NCBI GenBank assembly: GCA_034370465.1
Contig: JAXMLA010000349.1
Coordinates: forward strand, 1-9,320
DNA: 9,320 nt
Source: UBA2197 sp034370465
GTDB taxonomy: Bacteria; Desulfobacterota; Desulfuromonadia; Desulfuromonadales; UBA2197
Direction: 5' to 3'
How positions within the stretch are numbered: the first letter of the stretch is position 1; each line of letters starts with the position of its first letter. Below the pieces are notes generated by a model. The model was not told the origin of the DNA and did no database searches. It was given only the letters and a program-made list of their open reading frames with translations. The position numbers and the translations under genes were made by a program. Below, piece after piece: positions 1 through 6,951 of the stretch.

Positions 1-1379
1 TCGACGACGATCGCGGCAACCGTGATGCCCTCAGCCTCCTTTTGCGCCAGGAGGGCTACCGGATCACCGCCTCCGACAGCGGTGAAGGGGCACTGCAACA
101 CCTCGCCGAGACGACCTTTGCAATCGTCCTGACCGACCTCCGTTTGCCGGGGATCAGCGGCCTCGACATCCTCCGTTATATCAAAGAGCGAACGCCGCAG
201 ACCCATGTCATCCTCATGACCGGAAACGCTTCGACCGAAACAGCGGTCGAGGCGATGAAGGAGGGGGCCTTCGATTACCTCACCAAACCGATCAACGTCA
301 AAGAGCTGAAGATCCTCCTCGACAACGCCCTGGAAAAGAGCCGCCTGGTAGCGGAGAACCAGTATCTGCGCCAGCAGCTGCGGGGCAAATACCACTTTGC
401 CAACATGATCGGCAGCAGTCCGACGATGCAGACAATCTTCAAGCAGATGGAGAAGATCATCCAGACCGATTCGACGGTCCTTATCCTTGGCGAATCCGGG
501 ACGGGAAAGGAACTGGTCGCCCGGGCCGTGCACTTCAACAGCGCCCGCAAAGAAAAACCCTTTATTGCCATCAACTGCGGTGCCATTCCGGGAGAACTTC
601 TCGAAAGCGAACTCTTTGGTCATGTCAAAGGGGCATTTACCGGGGCCGGGAATGACAAGGCGGGGAAATTCGAAGCGGCGGAAGGGGGGACGATCTTTCT
701 CGATGAAATCGGCACCATGCCGATGCAGCTGCAGATGAAGCTGCTGCGGGTTTTGCAGGAACGGGAAGTGGAACGGGTCGGTTCCAGTCGCAAGATCCGC
801 CTGAATGTCCGGATCATCTCGGCCACCAACGCCGACCTGGCGGAACTGGTTAAAACCCGCGAGTTTCGCGAAGACCTTTACTATCGGCTCAACGTCATCC
901 CGGTCCATCTCCCCCCTTTGCGCGAGCGCCGGGAGGATATTCCGCTGCTGGTCAAACACTTTCTGAAAAAATCGTGCGAAGCGCAGAACCATCTGCCCTG
1001 TACCCTGAACGGGGAGGCAGCGGCGGCGCTGCAACAATATGACTGGCCGGGAAATGTCCGGGAACTGGAAAATGTCATTGAGCGGGCTGTTGCCCTGGTC
1101 GACGGGGAGATGATCGAAATGGACGATCTGCCGGCGCAGATCAGTCAACAAGGGGAGAGCGCCAGCAGTGTTTGTTTCCCCCACTTCAATGAAAATGGCG
1201 TCGACCTCCCCGCTCTGGTGGCGGAACTCGAATGCCGGATGATTCAGGCCGCCCTGGAACGATGCGCCGGGGTCAAGACCAGGGCGGCTGAACTCCTCCA
1301 CCTCAACCGCACCACTCTGGTTGAAAAGATCCGCCGCTACAATTTACCGACGCTGCCGCCGGGCCTCAAAGAGGAGTAA
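1..1379 (+). CDS. Sigma-54-dependent NtrC-family response regulator (5'-truncated by window edge)
   Basis: Activates sigma-54 promoters when phosphorylated by a partner histidine kinase, which is not in the window. The reading frame is open to the left edge: codons from position 3 read DDDRGNRDAL, the acidic start of a receiver domain, so only a few N-terminal residues are missing. The TTG at 42 is internal, not a start. Receiver: phospho-acceptor Asp in LTDLRLPG (135-137) and conserved Lys in YLTKP (285-287). AAA+ domain: Walker A GESGTGKE (489-512), sigma-54-contact loop GAFTGA (630-647), Walker B with FLDE (about 699-710), then the R-finger region and WPGNVRELENVIERA. A C-terminal Fis-type helix-turn-helix lies at about 1282-1341, with LNRTTLVEKIRR, a wording also seen in flagellar regulators of the FleQ/FlrC type. 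The regulon cannot be told from this window. All catalytic and sigma-54 contact motifs are intact. It is convergent with, and overlaps, the next gene. Confidence 0.95.
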   Translation, partial: DDDRGNRDALSLLLRQEGYRITASDSGEGALQHLAETTFAIVLTDLRLPGISGLDILRYIKERTPQTHVILMTGNASTETAVEAMKEGAFDYLTKPINVKELKILLDNALEKSRLVAENQYLRQQLRGKYHFANMIGSSPTMQTIFKQMEKIIQTDSTVLILGESGTGKELVARAVHFNSARKEKPFIAINCGAIPGELLESELFGHVKGAFTGAGNDKAGKFEAAEGGTIFLDEIGTMPMQLQMKLLRVLQEREVERVGSSRKIRLNVRIISATNADLAELVKTREFREDLYYRLNVIPVHLPPLRERREDIPLLVKHFLKKSCEAQNHLPCTLNGEAAAALQQYDWPGNVRELENVIERAVALVDGEMIEMDDLPAQISQQGESASSVCFPHFNENGVDLPALVAELECRMIQAALERCAGVKTRAAELLHLNRTTLVEKIRRYNLPTLPPGLKEE

Positions 1380-2132
1380 CGTCAGGGCCTGGGCAACATT
1401 GAGAGAATTGACGGCGCCACACATCGGCACCGTCACCCGTGCATCCGCCCCCTCCATCCACAAGGGAGACAATCCTTCCTTCTCTGTTCCAACCGCAATC
1501 GCCACGCTCCCCTGCAGATCGACATCCCAATAAGTGATCGTCCCGGCCGGCGTTGCCGCCGCGATGAAGATCCCCCGCTGTTGCAAAAACTCCAGGGTCG
1601 CGGCCGAGGTCGCTTCGACGACCGGCACGCGAAAGATCGTCCCTTTGCTCGCTCGCACCACATTCGGGTTATAGAGATCGGTGGCGCGGTCACAAAGAAT
1701 CAACGCATCCGCGCCGGCAGCATCGGCCGAACGCAGAATCGCCCCGAGATTTCCCGGCTTCTCGATCGATTCGGCGACCACGATCAAGGCCTTCTCCGGC
1801 AACTCCAGCTCGCTCAGGCTCCGCTTCGGGATCGGCGCAACCGCCAGCCAGGCATCAGGATGCTCCCGGTAAGCCAGCTTGGCCAGCACCGCCATCGTCA
1901 CCTCTAAGAGCGGGGTACGGATGCTGCGAAAGTGCTCCAGAAGCTCGGTTTCTTCCCCGCGGAGCCGCTCCGGGCAGTAAAAGACCGTGGTCGGAACCAT
2001 GTGCGCCCGCACCGCCAGGGCGAGTTCGTGGTAGCCCTCAACCAGCATCAAACCACTCTTCTCCCGCGCACGGCGTTCGCGCAGCGCCACCGCTTCCTTG
2101 ACCCGGGGATTTTGCAGACTAGTGATCAACAT
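1344..2132 (-). CDS. SpoU/TrmH-family RNA 2'-O-ribose methyltransferase
   Basis: SAM-dependent enzyme that methylates ribose 2'-OH in rRNA or tRNA; cytosolic. The 262 residues have the usual two-part build. An N-terminal substrate-binding domain (about 1-100) begins LQNPRVKEAVALRERR and has LMLVEGYHEL. A trefoil-knot SPOUT domain follows, with motif 1 NLGAILRSADA (128-138), motif 2 AVGTEKEGLS (213-222) and motif 3 VPMCGAVNSLNVAQAL (235-250), including the Asn-Ser-Leu-Asn-Val segment of the SAM knot. NPNVVRASKGTIFRVPV (155-171) is typical of the TsnR/RlmB-like branch. The exact target nucleotide cannot be read from sequence. The start is ATG at 2132, preceded by a GAGGT-like Shine-Dalgarno about 9 nt upstream. 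The TAA stop lies inside the 3' end of the convergent response-regulator gene, a 36-bp tail-to-tail overlap. It is divergent from ppiB across 120 bp; I found no convincing promoter on its own strand there. Confidence 0.93.
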   Translation of the reverse strand: MLITSLQNPRVKEAVALRERRAREKSGLMLVEGYHELALAVRAHMVPTTVFYCPERLRGEETELLEHFRSIRTPLLEVTMAVLAKLAYREHPDAWLAVAPIPKRSLSELELPEKALIVVAESIEKPGNLGAILRSADAAGADALILCDRATDLYNPNVVRASKGTIFRVPVVEATSAATLEFLQQRGIFIAAATPAGTITYWDVDLQGSVAIAVGTEKEGLSPLWMEGADARVTVPMCGAVNSLNVAQALTLLLFEARRQRR

Positions 2133-2167
2133 ACCCTGACCTCAGTAAATATTTAACGCAATAGTCC

Positions 2168-2196
2168 TTGACCATAACGACACTGATTTCTATAAT
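2168..2196 (+). promoter_or_regulatory. Sigma-70 promoter for ppiB
   Basis: TTGACC (2168-2173) and a perfect TATAAT (2191-2196) are separated by exactly 17 bp. Transcription would start near 2203, giving a leader of about 50 nt before the ppiB ATG at 2253. A strong Shine-Dalgarno, AAAAGGAG, sits at 2237-2244. The match to the housekeeping consensus is nearly ideal, which suggests constitutive, fairly strong expression. Confidence 0.8.
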
Positions 2197-2252
2197 CCGC
2201 TCGCATCATTGATCACAAACCTAAAACATTCGCACTAAAAGGAGCCCAGCCA

Positions 2253-2759
2253 ATGAGCAATCCGCTCGTCCAGATGGAAACAAGCAAGGGGGAGATCGTC
2301 CTCGAACTCGACGCCGAAAAAGCCCCGATCTCGGTCGCCAACTTCCTCGACTACGCCCGCGCCGGCCATTATGACGGCACGATCTTTCATCGCGTCATCA
2401 AGGGCTTCATGCTGCAGGGCGGCGGGTTCACTGCCGAGATGAGCCAGAAACCGGTAAACACGCCGATCAAGAATGAAGCGACCAACGGCTTGAAGAACAA
2501 GGCCGGGACCATCGCCATGGCCCGCACCTCGGTCGTCGACAGCGCCACCAGCCAGTTCTTCATCAACACCGTCGACAACAAATTCCTCGACAACGCCGGC
2601 CTCAACCCCGACAAATACGGCTATGCAGTCTTTGGCAAAGTCATCGACGGCATGGATATCGTCTACGCCATCGAGCAGGCCAAGACCGGCAACAAAAGCG
2701 GCCATTCTGATGTCCCGGTCGAAACGATCAGCATCACCAAAGTGACGATTATCGAATAA
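2253..2759 (+). CDS. ppiB: Cytosolic cyclophilin-type peptidyl-prolyl cis-trans isomerase (PpiB-like)
   Basis: Catalyses cis-trans isomerisation of X-Pro peptide bonds and helps protein folding in the cytosol. The 168 residues match the usual length of bacterial PpiB. Cyclophilin hallmarks are present in order: TSKGEIVLELDAEKAP (10-25) as the first strand pair, the active-site segment FHRVIKGFMLQGG (45-57) with its Arg, Phe and Gln, the later ATSQFFINTVDNKFLD segment, and YAVFGKVIDGMDIV near the C-terminus. There is no signal peptide or lipobox, so it is the cytosolic rather than the periplasmic PpiA type. The start ATG has AAAAGGAG 8 nt upstream. The gene stands alone between its own promoter (2168-2196) and a strong hairpin (2770-2802), so it is probably monocistronic. 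Family and activity are secure; specific client proteins are unknown. Confidence 0.96.
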   Translation: MSNPLVQMETSKGEIVLELDAEKAPISVANFLDYARAGHYDGTIFHRVIKGFMLQGGGFTAEMSQKPVNTPIKNEATNGLKNKAGTIAMARTSVVDSATSQFFINTVDNKFLDNAGLNPDKYGYAVFGKVIDGMDIVYAIEQAKTGNKSGHSDVPVETISITKVTIIE

Positions 2760-2769
2760 TTCCGTTAAC

Positions 2770-2802
2770 AGACCTCCGAGGCCTTAGAAACCTCGGAGGT
2801 CT
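2770..2802. terminator. Hairpin terminator between convergent ppiB and rlmI
   Basis: A perfect 12-bp stem is formed by AGACCTCCGAGG (2770-2781) and CCTCGGAGGTCT (2791-2802), with a 9-nt loop. One bulged base would extend it by 3-4 bp on the outer side. It lies 11 nt after the ppiB stop and 24 nt after the rlmI stop on the other strand, so it can act in both directions. The T-run is weak on the plus strand (TTGTT) and poor on the minus strand, so termination efficiency is uncertain. The element could equally be a dispersed palindromic repeat. Confidence 0.7.
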
Positions 2803-2825
2803 TGTTCCCGCCAGCACCACCCCTT

Positions 2826-4043
2826 CTAATTCCGCACCGCAATCACATATTTGAGATAACGCCCCTCGGGAAAGGTCACCGGAAAAGGAAAATCCTCCGG
2901 CTGACCCAAGGTCTGAATCACCCGCAGCTCGCTCCCCGCCTGCAACGCTCCCCGCCGCAACTCCTTGAGATAATCGGCGAGATCGACCTTCTGATGATTG
3001 GAACAGGTAATCAGCAGCCCGCCCGGTGCCAAAAGGGGGAGCGCTGCCGCCACCACCTCGGCGGTCCCCTGCCGGGTGGTGAAGCGACTCTTGCTCGTCG
3101 TCGAAAAACTCGGGGGATCGGTGATGATGATATCGAAGGTGCGGCGCGTTTTGCGCAGAGTGGCGAGGACGGCAAAACAGTCGCCGGTCAAAAACTCATG
3201 CCGCTTCGGATCGAGACGGTTGGCGCGAAAGTTCTCTTGCGCCCAATCGAGATAAAGGGCAGAGACGTCGACACTGCTGACCTGGGTTGCGCCGGAGGCG
3301 GCGGCCGCCACCGAAAAGGCGCCGGTATAGGCAAAGAGGTTGAGAACCTTCTTCCCCCGCACCCGCTCCATCAAATCGGATCGGTTGCGGCGCTGATCAA
3401 GGAAGAGGCCGGTATTCAACCCTTCTTCAAGATCGACCAGAAAATTCAGGCCATTCTCCTGCACAACACTCCGTCCCGGCGCCGGCCGGCCACCCAGGAG
3501 GCGACTATACTTCTTCCCCCCCTGGGCACCGAGCTCCCGGGTTTCCCGCGGGCGGGTCTTTTCGTAGATTCCTGCGGGTGCAAGGCGCGCCTGCAACTCG
3601 GAACTCAGCAGGGAAAGGTACGGCCGCCAGGCTTCACTGTAAAGCTGCAACAGAAGGTGGTCATTATAGCGATCGACCGTCACCCCCGGCAAACCGTCCC
3701 CCTCTGCATTGATCAGCCGATAAGCACTCGTTCCCTCCAGCCGGGCATGCTGCGCCCGCAGAGTTACAGCCTTGTCGATCTGCTGCCCCAGCCAGGTCCG
3801 TTCGAGGACTATCGGCTTCCGCGCCAGAATCCGCGCAACGATCCGGTCGTGCGGATCAAGAAGAGCGGTCGCGACAAAATCTCCGGCGCCGGTCACCAAG
3901 TTTGCAACCGTACCAGCCGGGAGCGACGGCCAGCTCTTGGTAAAGCGATCGGCAATGACCCAGGGATGGCCGAGTTCAAGCATCCGCACCGTCTCCGCGC
4001 CGACGATCAACTTGGGCAGTTCTTTACCTTCCTTCTTCTGCAT
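2826..4043 (-). CDS. rlmI: RlmI-like 23S rRNA (cytosine-C5) methyltransferase, PUA plus Rossmann domains
   Basis: Class I SAM-dependent methyltransferase of the COG1092 group; E. coli RlmI makes m5C1962 in 23S rRNA. With the start chosen here it is 405 residues, close to the 396 of RlmI. An N-terminal PUA-like RNA-binding domain (about 5-75; LELGHPWVIADRF) is followed by a linker domain and the catalytic domain: LNTGLFLDQRRNR, SAM-binding NLFAYTGAF (235-243), TDPPSF (308-313) and TCSNH (346-350) with the candidate catalytic Cys. I chose ATG at 4043 because AGAGGT sits 7 nt upstream. The longer frame would start at GTG 4067, which places that Shine-Dalgarno inside coding sequence and lacks its own. 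A divergent promoter region separates it from rhlE, so the two RNA-related genes may share control. The target base is inferred by family only. Confidence 0.9.
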   Translation of the reverse strand: MQKKEGKELPKLIVGAETVRMLELGHPWVIADRFTKSWPSLPAGTVANLVTGAGDFVATALLDPHDRIVARILARKPIVLERTWLGQQIDKAVTLRAQHARLEGTSAYRLINAEGDGLPGVTVDRYNDHLLLQLYSEAWRPYLSLLSSELQARLAPAGIYEKTRPRETRELGAQGGKKYSRLLGGRPAPGRSVVQENGLNFLVDLEEGLNTGLFLDQRRNRSDLMERVRGKKVLNLFAYTGAFSVAAAASGATQVSSVDVSALYLDWAQENFRANRLDPKRHEFLTGDCFAVLATLRKTRRTFDIIITDPPSFSTTSKSRFTTRQGTAEVVAAALPLLAPGGLLITCSNHQKVDLADYLKELRRGALQAGSELRVIQTLGQPEDFPFPVTFPEGRYLKYVIAVRN

Positions 4044-4103
4044 AGACACGACCTCTAAAAAATCCACATATTAAATATCGTTTCCCGGATTGAAGCGCCC
4101 GCC

Positions 4104-4132
4104 AAATTACTTGAAGGGAGCGCGACAGTCAA
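4104..4132 (-). promoter_or_regulatory. Candidate sigma-70 promoter for rlmI
   Basis: Read on the minus strand, TTGACT (4132-4127) and TAATTT (4109-4104) are 17 bp apart. Transcription would start near 4097, about 54 nt before the ATG at 4043. The -10 box is imperfect. It is back to back with the rhlE promoter, the two -35 boxes lying about 20 bp apart. Confidence 0.5.
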
Positions 4133-4151
4133 GCATCGCGCACCCCGCTCC

Positions 4152-4181
4152 TTGACACTTCGTTGTTAAATCTGCTATTGT
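4152..4181 (+). promoter_or_regulatory. Sigma-70 promoter (extended -10) for the rhlE leader
   Basis: A perfect TTGACA (4152-4157) is followed after 18 bp by TATTGT (4176-4181), itself preceded by TGC, an extended -10 element. The start site would be near 4188, so the helicase mRNA would carry a leader of about 107 nt holding the hairpin at 4211-4250 and the palindrome at 4260-4283. Confidence 0.75.
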
Positions 4182-4210
4182 TTACCCATATTTGAACTGA
4201 ATCAGACATC

Positions 4211-4250
4211 ACCGCAGGGCCCGGTATACCGCCAGGCCCTTTTTTGCGGT
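4211..4250 (+). terminator. Terminator-like hairpin in the rhlE leader (possible attenuator)
   Basis: AGGGCC (4216-4221) pairs with GGCCCT (4235-4240), followed at once by six T residues (4240-4245), the form of an intrinsic terminator. The loop holds its own small palindrome, CGGTATACCG (4222-4231). An outer pair, ACCGC (4211-4215) with GCGGT (4246-4250), encloses the T-run. It sits after the predicted transcription start and before the helicase ATG, so it would stop helicase transcription unless bypassed. No coding gene ends upstream on this strand for it to terminate. Confidence 0.65.
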
Positions 4251-4259
4251 CAGTAGAAT

Positions 4260-4283
4260 CGGACAAAAAATGTCCGGACATTT
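4260..4283 (+). promoter_or_regulatory. Overlapping GGACA/TGTCC dyads beside the rhlE ribosome-binding site
   Basis: A perfect 16-bp palindrome, AAATGTCCGGACATTT (4268-4283), abuts the Shine-Dalgarno GAAAGGA (4284-4290). An upstream CGGACA (4260-4265) can also pair with TGTCCG (4271-4276), so the central TGTCC has two possible partners. It could be a DNA operator or a two-state RNA structure controlling ribosome access; sequence alone does not decide. Confidence 0.5.
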
Positions 4284-4294
4284 GAAAGGATCAC

Positions 4295-5617
4295 ATGGAT
4301 TTCACCAGCTTCAATCTTCACCCGAAAGTCGCCGCCGGGGTCACCGCCGCCGGTTACGACACCCCCACCCCCATCCAGAAACAGGCTATTCCCAAGGTCA
4401 TGGCCGGCAGTGACGTCATGGGCCTCGCCCAGACCGGCACCGGCAAGACCGCGGCCTTTGCCCTGCCGATCCTCCACCGCCTGGTCAACAGCGGCAATCG
4501 CGGGCATGTCCGCGCCCTGATCGTCGCCCCGACCCGCGAGCTTGCTGAACAGATTCACGAATCGTTCGTCTCTCTCGGGGAAAAGACCGGCCTGCACAGC
4601 ACCACGGTTTACGGCGGAGTCAGCATCAATCCACAGATTCAGAAGTTGAAGAAGGGGAGCGAGATCGTCGTCGCCTGCCCGGGTCGCCTCCTTGATCACA
4701 TCCAGCAAAAGACCATCGACCTTTCCCGTCTTGAGGTCCTCGTCCTTGATGAAGCCGACCAGATGTTCGACATGGGCTTTCTGCCGGCGATCCGCCGTCT
4801 CCTCACCCATCTACCGAAAGAACGCCAGACCCTCCTCTTCTCGGCAACGATGCCGATCGAGATTCGCAGCCTGGCAAACGATGTGCTGAAGAATCCGCAA
4901 ACCGTGCAGGTCGATACCGTCGCGCCGGCCGCAACCGTCAGTCATGCCCTTTACCCGGTCGAACCACACCTGAAGACGGCGCTGGTGATCGAACTGCTGA
5001 AACATACCGATACCGAATCGGTCCTGATCTTCACCCGCACCAAACATCGCGCCAAGCGTCTCGACGAGCAGCTCACCAAGCTCGGCTACAAGGCGGCTTC
5101 GTTGCAGGGGAACCTGTCCCAGAACCGCCGCCAGGCAGCTCTTGACGGCTTTCGCGACGGTTCAGTCCAGGTCCTGGTGGCGACCGATATTGCCGCCCGC
5201 GGCATCGACGTCTCGAAGATCTCACACGTCATCAATTACGATATCCCGTCCACGACTGACGCTTATATCCACCGCATCGGCCGCACCGGCCGCGCCGCCC
5301 GCAGCGGCGATGCTTTCACCCTGGTGGCGCGCGAGGACATGATCATGGTTCGCTCCATCGAACGCGTCCTCGGCAATCCGATTGAACGCCGGCTGATCGA
5401 AGGTTTCGATTACAACGTCGCCGCCCCGAAAAAGGATATCGAGTTTGCAAGGCCGCCGCGCCCGCCGCAGCAGCGCCGCAAACCTGCGGATGGTGCACCC
5501 AGGAGTGCAGCGAAACCGGCCCAGACGGCAAAACCGCCAGTGGCCAAAGAAAAGGTCGCACCGACCGGCAATCAACCGCCCAAACATCGCAACAATCGCT
5601 CGCAGCGCGGGCACTGA
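4295..5617 (+). CDS. rhlE: RhlE-type DEAD-box ATP-dependent RNA helicase
   Basis: Unwinds or remodels RNA using ATP; family members act in ribosome assembly, mRNA decay and cold adaptation. The 440 residues carry every core motif: Q motif GYDTPTPIQ (20-28), motif I AQTGTGKT (45-52), Ia APTRELAEQ, GG, CPGRLLD, motif II DEAD (152-155), III SAT (183-185), IV VLIFTRTK, V ATDIAARGID and VI HRIGRTGR (326-333). The N-terminal MDFTSFNL opening resembles RhlE. After the second RecA domain (ends about 370) comes a low-complexity Pro/Lys/Arg/Ala-rich tail of about 65 residues, a basic RNA-binding extension. The start ATG has GAAAGGA 4 nt upstream. The preceding leader has terminator-like and dyad structures, so expression is probably controlled after transcription begins. 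The next gene is convergent. The family call is secure; the RhlE assignment rather than another DEAD-box paralogue is likely but less certain. Confidence 0.93.
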   Translation: MDFTSFNLHPKVAAGVTAAGYDTPTPIQKQAIPKVMAGSDVMGLAQTGTGKTAAFALPILHRLVNSGNRGHVRALIVAPTRELAEQIHESFVSLGEKTGLHSTTVYGGVSINPQIQKLKKGSEIVVACPGRLLDHIQQKTIDLSRLEVLVLDEADQMFDMGFLPAIRRLLTHLPKERQTLLFSATMPIEIRSLANDVLKNPQTVQVDTVAPAATVSHALYPVEPHLKTALVIELLKHTDTESVLIFTRTKHRAKRLDEQLTKLGYKAASLQGNLSQNRRQAALDGFRDGSVQVLVATDIAARGIDVSKISHVINYDIPSTTDAYIHRIGRTGRAARSGDAFTLVAREDMIMVRSIERVLGNPIERRLIEGFDYNVAAPKKDIEFARPPRPPQQRRKPADGAPRSAAKPAQTAKPPVAKEKVAPTGNQPPKHRNNRSQRGH

Positions 5618-5629
5618 TTAGCTTGATTC

Positions 5630-5656
5630 AGGGGCACCCACAAAGGGTGCCCCTAC
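5630..5656. repeat. GTAG-headed palindrome between convergent rhlE and the cytochrome gene
   Basis: AGGGGCACCC (5630-5639) and GGGTGCCCCT (5645-5654) form a perfect 10-bp stem around a 5-nt loop. On the minus strand the element begins GTAGGGGC, like the GTAG-headed palindromes of REP families. It lies 12 nt after the rhlE stop and 4 nt after the cytochrome stop. There is no T-run on either side, so a classical intrinsic terminator is unlikely. It may protect or end both transcripts as a stable hairpin. Confidence 0.6.
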
Positions 5657-5660
5657 ACTT

Positions 5661-6950
5661 CTAATTCATCCCGTCCAGCAGCTTCGTCTTCTCCCGCAGA
5701 TAGACCTCTTCCGATAGGTCCTTCCGCTCAAAACGCTTCTTCAGCACCCGCAATTCTTCTTCGATCCCGGCGGTTTTCGTGACCGGACCTTTCTCAGTAG
5801 GCGCCGCCTTGTCACCGAGCAGCCGCGCTGCTTCGGAGCGGATATCGATCAAATCCATCTTCAGCTCGGCATTGCCGTACCAATGGGCATAAGCGGGATT
5901 CTGATGATAAGCGCCCTTCACCGCTTTCGCCCAATCGTACTTCTTCATCTTGAAGAGGAGGCGCTCAATCGCCGAGGTGTCTTCATACAGAAGCTGACTG
6001 TCGGTCACCAGGGTCGGCCCGCTCAGCGGATGCGGGGGGCGATCGGCCGGCATCGGCTGCAACTTGCCACGGTCGTATAGATCCCAGACGATCTTGTCCG
6101 CGGTTACCGTCAGCGCCGTACTCTGAACCCGCACCGCGTCCGCGGCGGTCAACTCCCGCTGCGCCAACCCTTTTGCATGACATTCGCTGCAGATAGTCAA
6201 CATCTGCTGGCGCTTCTCACTGTATACCGGTTCCGGAAAGGGGACGCCGCCGGGGGTGGCGGTGATGCCGAAAGAGACATTATGCGTCCCCTTGCTCATA
6301 TGGCAGCGCTGGCAGTCCGGAGCCCGCTCGGCTCCGATCACCGGATAAAGGGTGCCGTGTTGCGAGGTCTGCCACATCTCCCACTGCGGATGATCCGGCC
6401 CCATGTGACACTTGGCGCAGACGCCGGGGTCGCGGACGATCTTCGCGTCGGTCATGTGGCCGGTGTGACAGGAAGCACAACTCGTCTCGACGCGGTGACA
6501 GCGATTACAGCCGATCTCGCGCATCTCAACGCTCTGCATCTGGAACCGGGCACACTGGACCGTCGTCTTCGGCAGGGTGCTCCCCTCTTCGTGACAGAAG
6601 CGACACTCGGCGGGATTACGACTGGTGAGATTACGCGTGCAGCCCCAACCGGAATGGAGCCCCATGCCGTGCCGGCTGGCAGAATGCTCATGAAAGGCCT
6701 GCTCATGGCATTTGCCGCAAACGGTTGCGGGCACCATCCCTTCACCGCGCAGCATGGCATCGTGATCGCTGCCATGGCATTCAACACAAGTGACTTTGCC
6801 TCCATGCGCGCTACCCTGCCAAAGGGCCACGGTTGCCGGCGTCTTGCCCTGGTGACAACTCAAACAGTCATCCGCAGCAATCGCGATATTTACGCTCAGA
6901 AAGAGCGCCAGTATCACGCCCAAAAAACAACTTATCTGCAAAGATTTCAT
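5661..6950 (-). CDS. HAO-superfamily multiheme cytochrome c with nine CXXCH motifs (putative nitrite/hydroxylamine reductase)
   Basis: Periplasmic multiheme enzyme resembling hydroxylamine oxidoreductase (HAO). The 429 residues start with a signal peptide (1-25, cleaved near AIA-A). CXXCH motifs are at 29, 55, 78, 116, 148, 158, 178, 213 and 254. The run GCNRCH...CASCH...CAKCHMGPDHPQWE...SQHG...CQRCHM follows the order of the corresponding N. europaea HAO region from memory, as does the C-terminal helical part with HQNPAYAHWYGN (349-360). The motif at 116 has no match in octaheme HAO. Where HAO has its heme-crosslinking Tyr region, this protein reads AHWYG, so an oxidative P460 centre is doubtful and a reductase role more likely. 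The C-terminus (396-425) is SHOCT-like. I chose ATG 6950: AAAGGA lies 8 nt upstream and the signal peptide fits; earlier in-frame starts lack a usable ribosome site. It is 1 nt after the lipoprotein stop. Confidence 0.88.
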   Translation of the reverse strand: MKSLQISCFLGVILALFLSVNIAIAADDCLSCHQGKTPATVALWQGSAHGGKVTCVECHGSDHDAMLRGEGMVPATVCGKCHEQAFHEHSASRHGMGLHSGWGCTRNLTSRNPAECRFCHEEGSTLPKTTVQCARFQMQSVEMREIGCNRCHRVETSCASCHTGHMTDAKIVRDPGVCAKCHMGPDHPQWEMWQTSQHGTLYPVIGAERAPDCQRCHMSKGTHNVSFGITATPGGVPFPEPVYSEKRQQMLTICSECHAKGLAQRELTAADAVRVQSTALTVTADKIVWDLYDRGKLQPMPADRPPHPLSGPTLVTDSQLLYEDTSAIERLLFKMKKYDWAKAVKGAYHQNPAYAHWYGNAELKMDLIDIRSEAARLLGDKAAPTEKGPVTKTAGIEEELRVLKKRFERKDLSEEVYLREKTKLLDGMN

Positions 6951-6951
6951 C

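Noticed and set aside
42..44. TTG as the start of the response regulator
   Set aside because: The frame remains open upstream and reads the acidic receiver-domain start, so the true start is outside the window.
2802..4058. Plus-strand ORF of 418 codons opposite rlmI
   Set aside because: It mirrors the complete, motif-rich RlmI-like gene on the other strand, has low-complexity composition with no recognisable motif, and no ribosome-binding site. It is an antisense shadow of GC-rich coding DNA.
4044..4067. Earlier GTG start for rlmI
   Set aside because: It lacks a Shine-Dalgarno, while the AGAGGT inside this extension is correctly spaced for the ATG at 4043.
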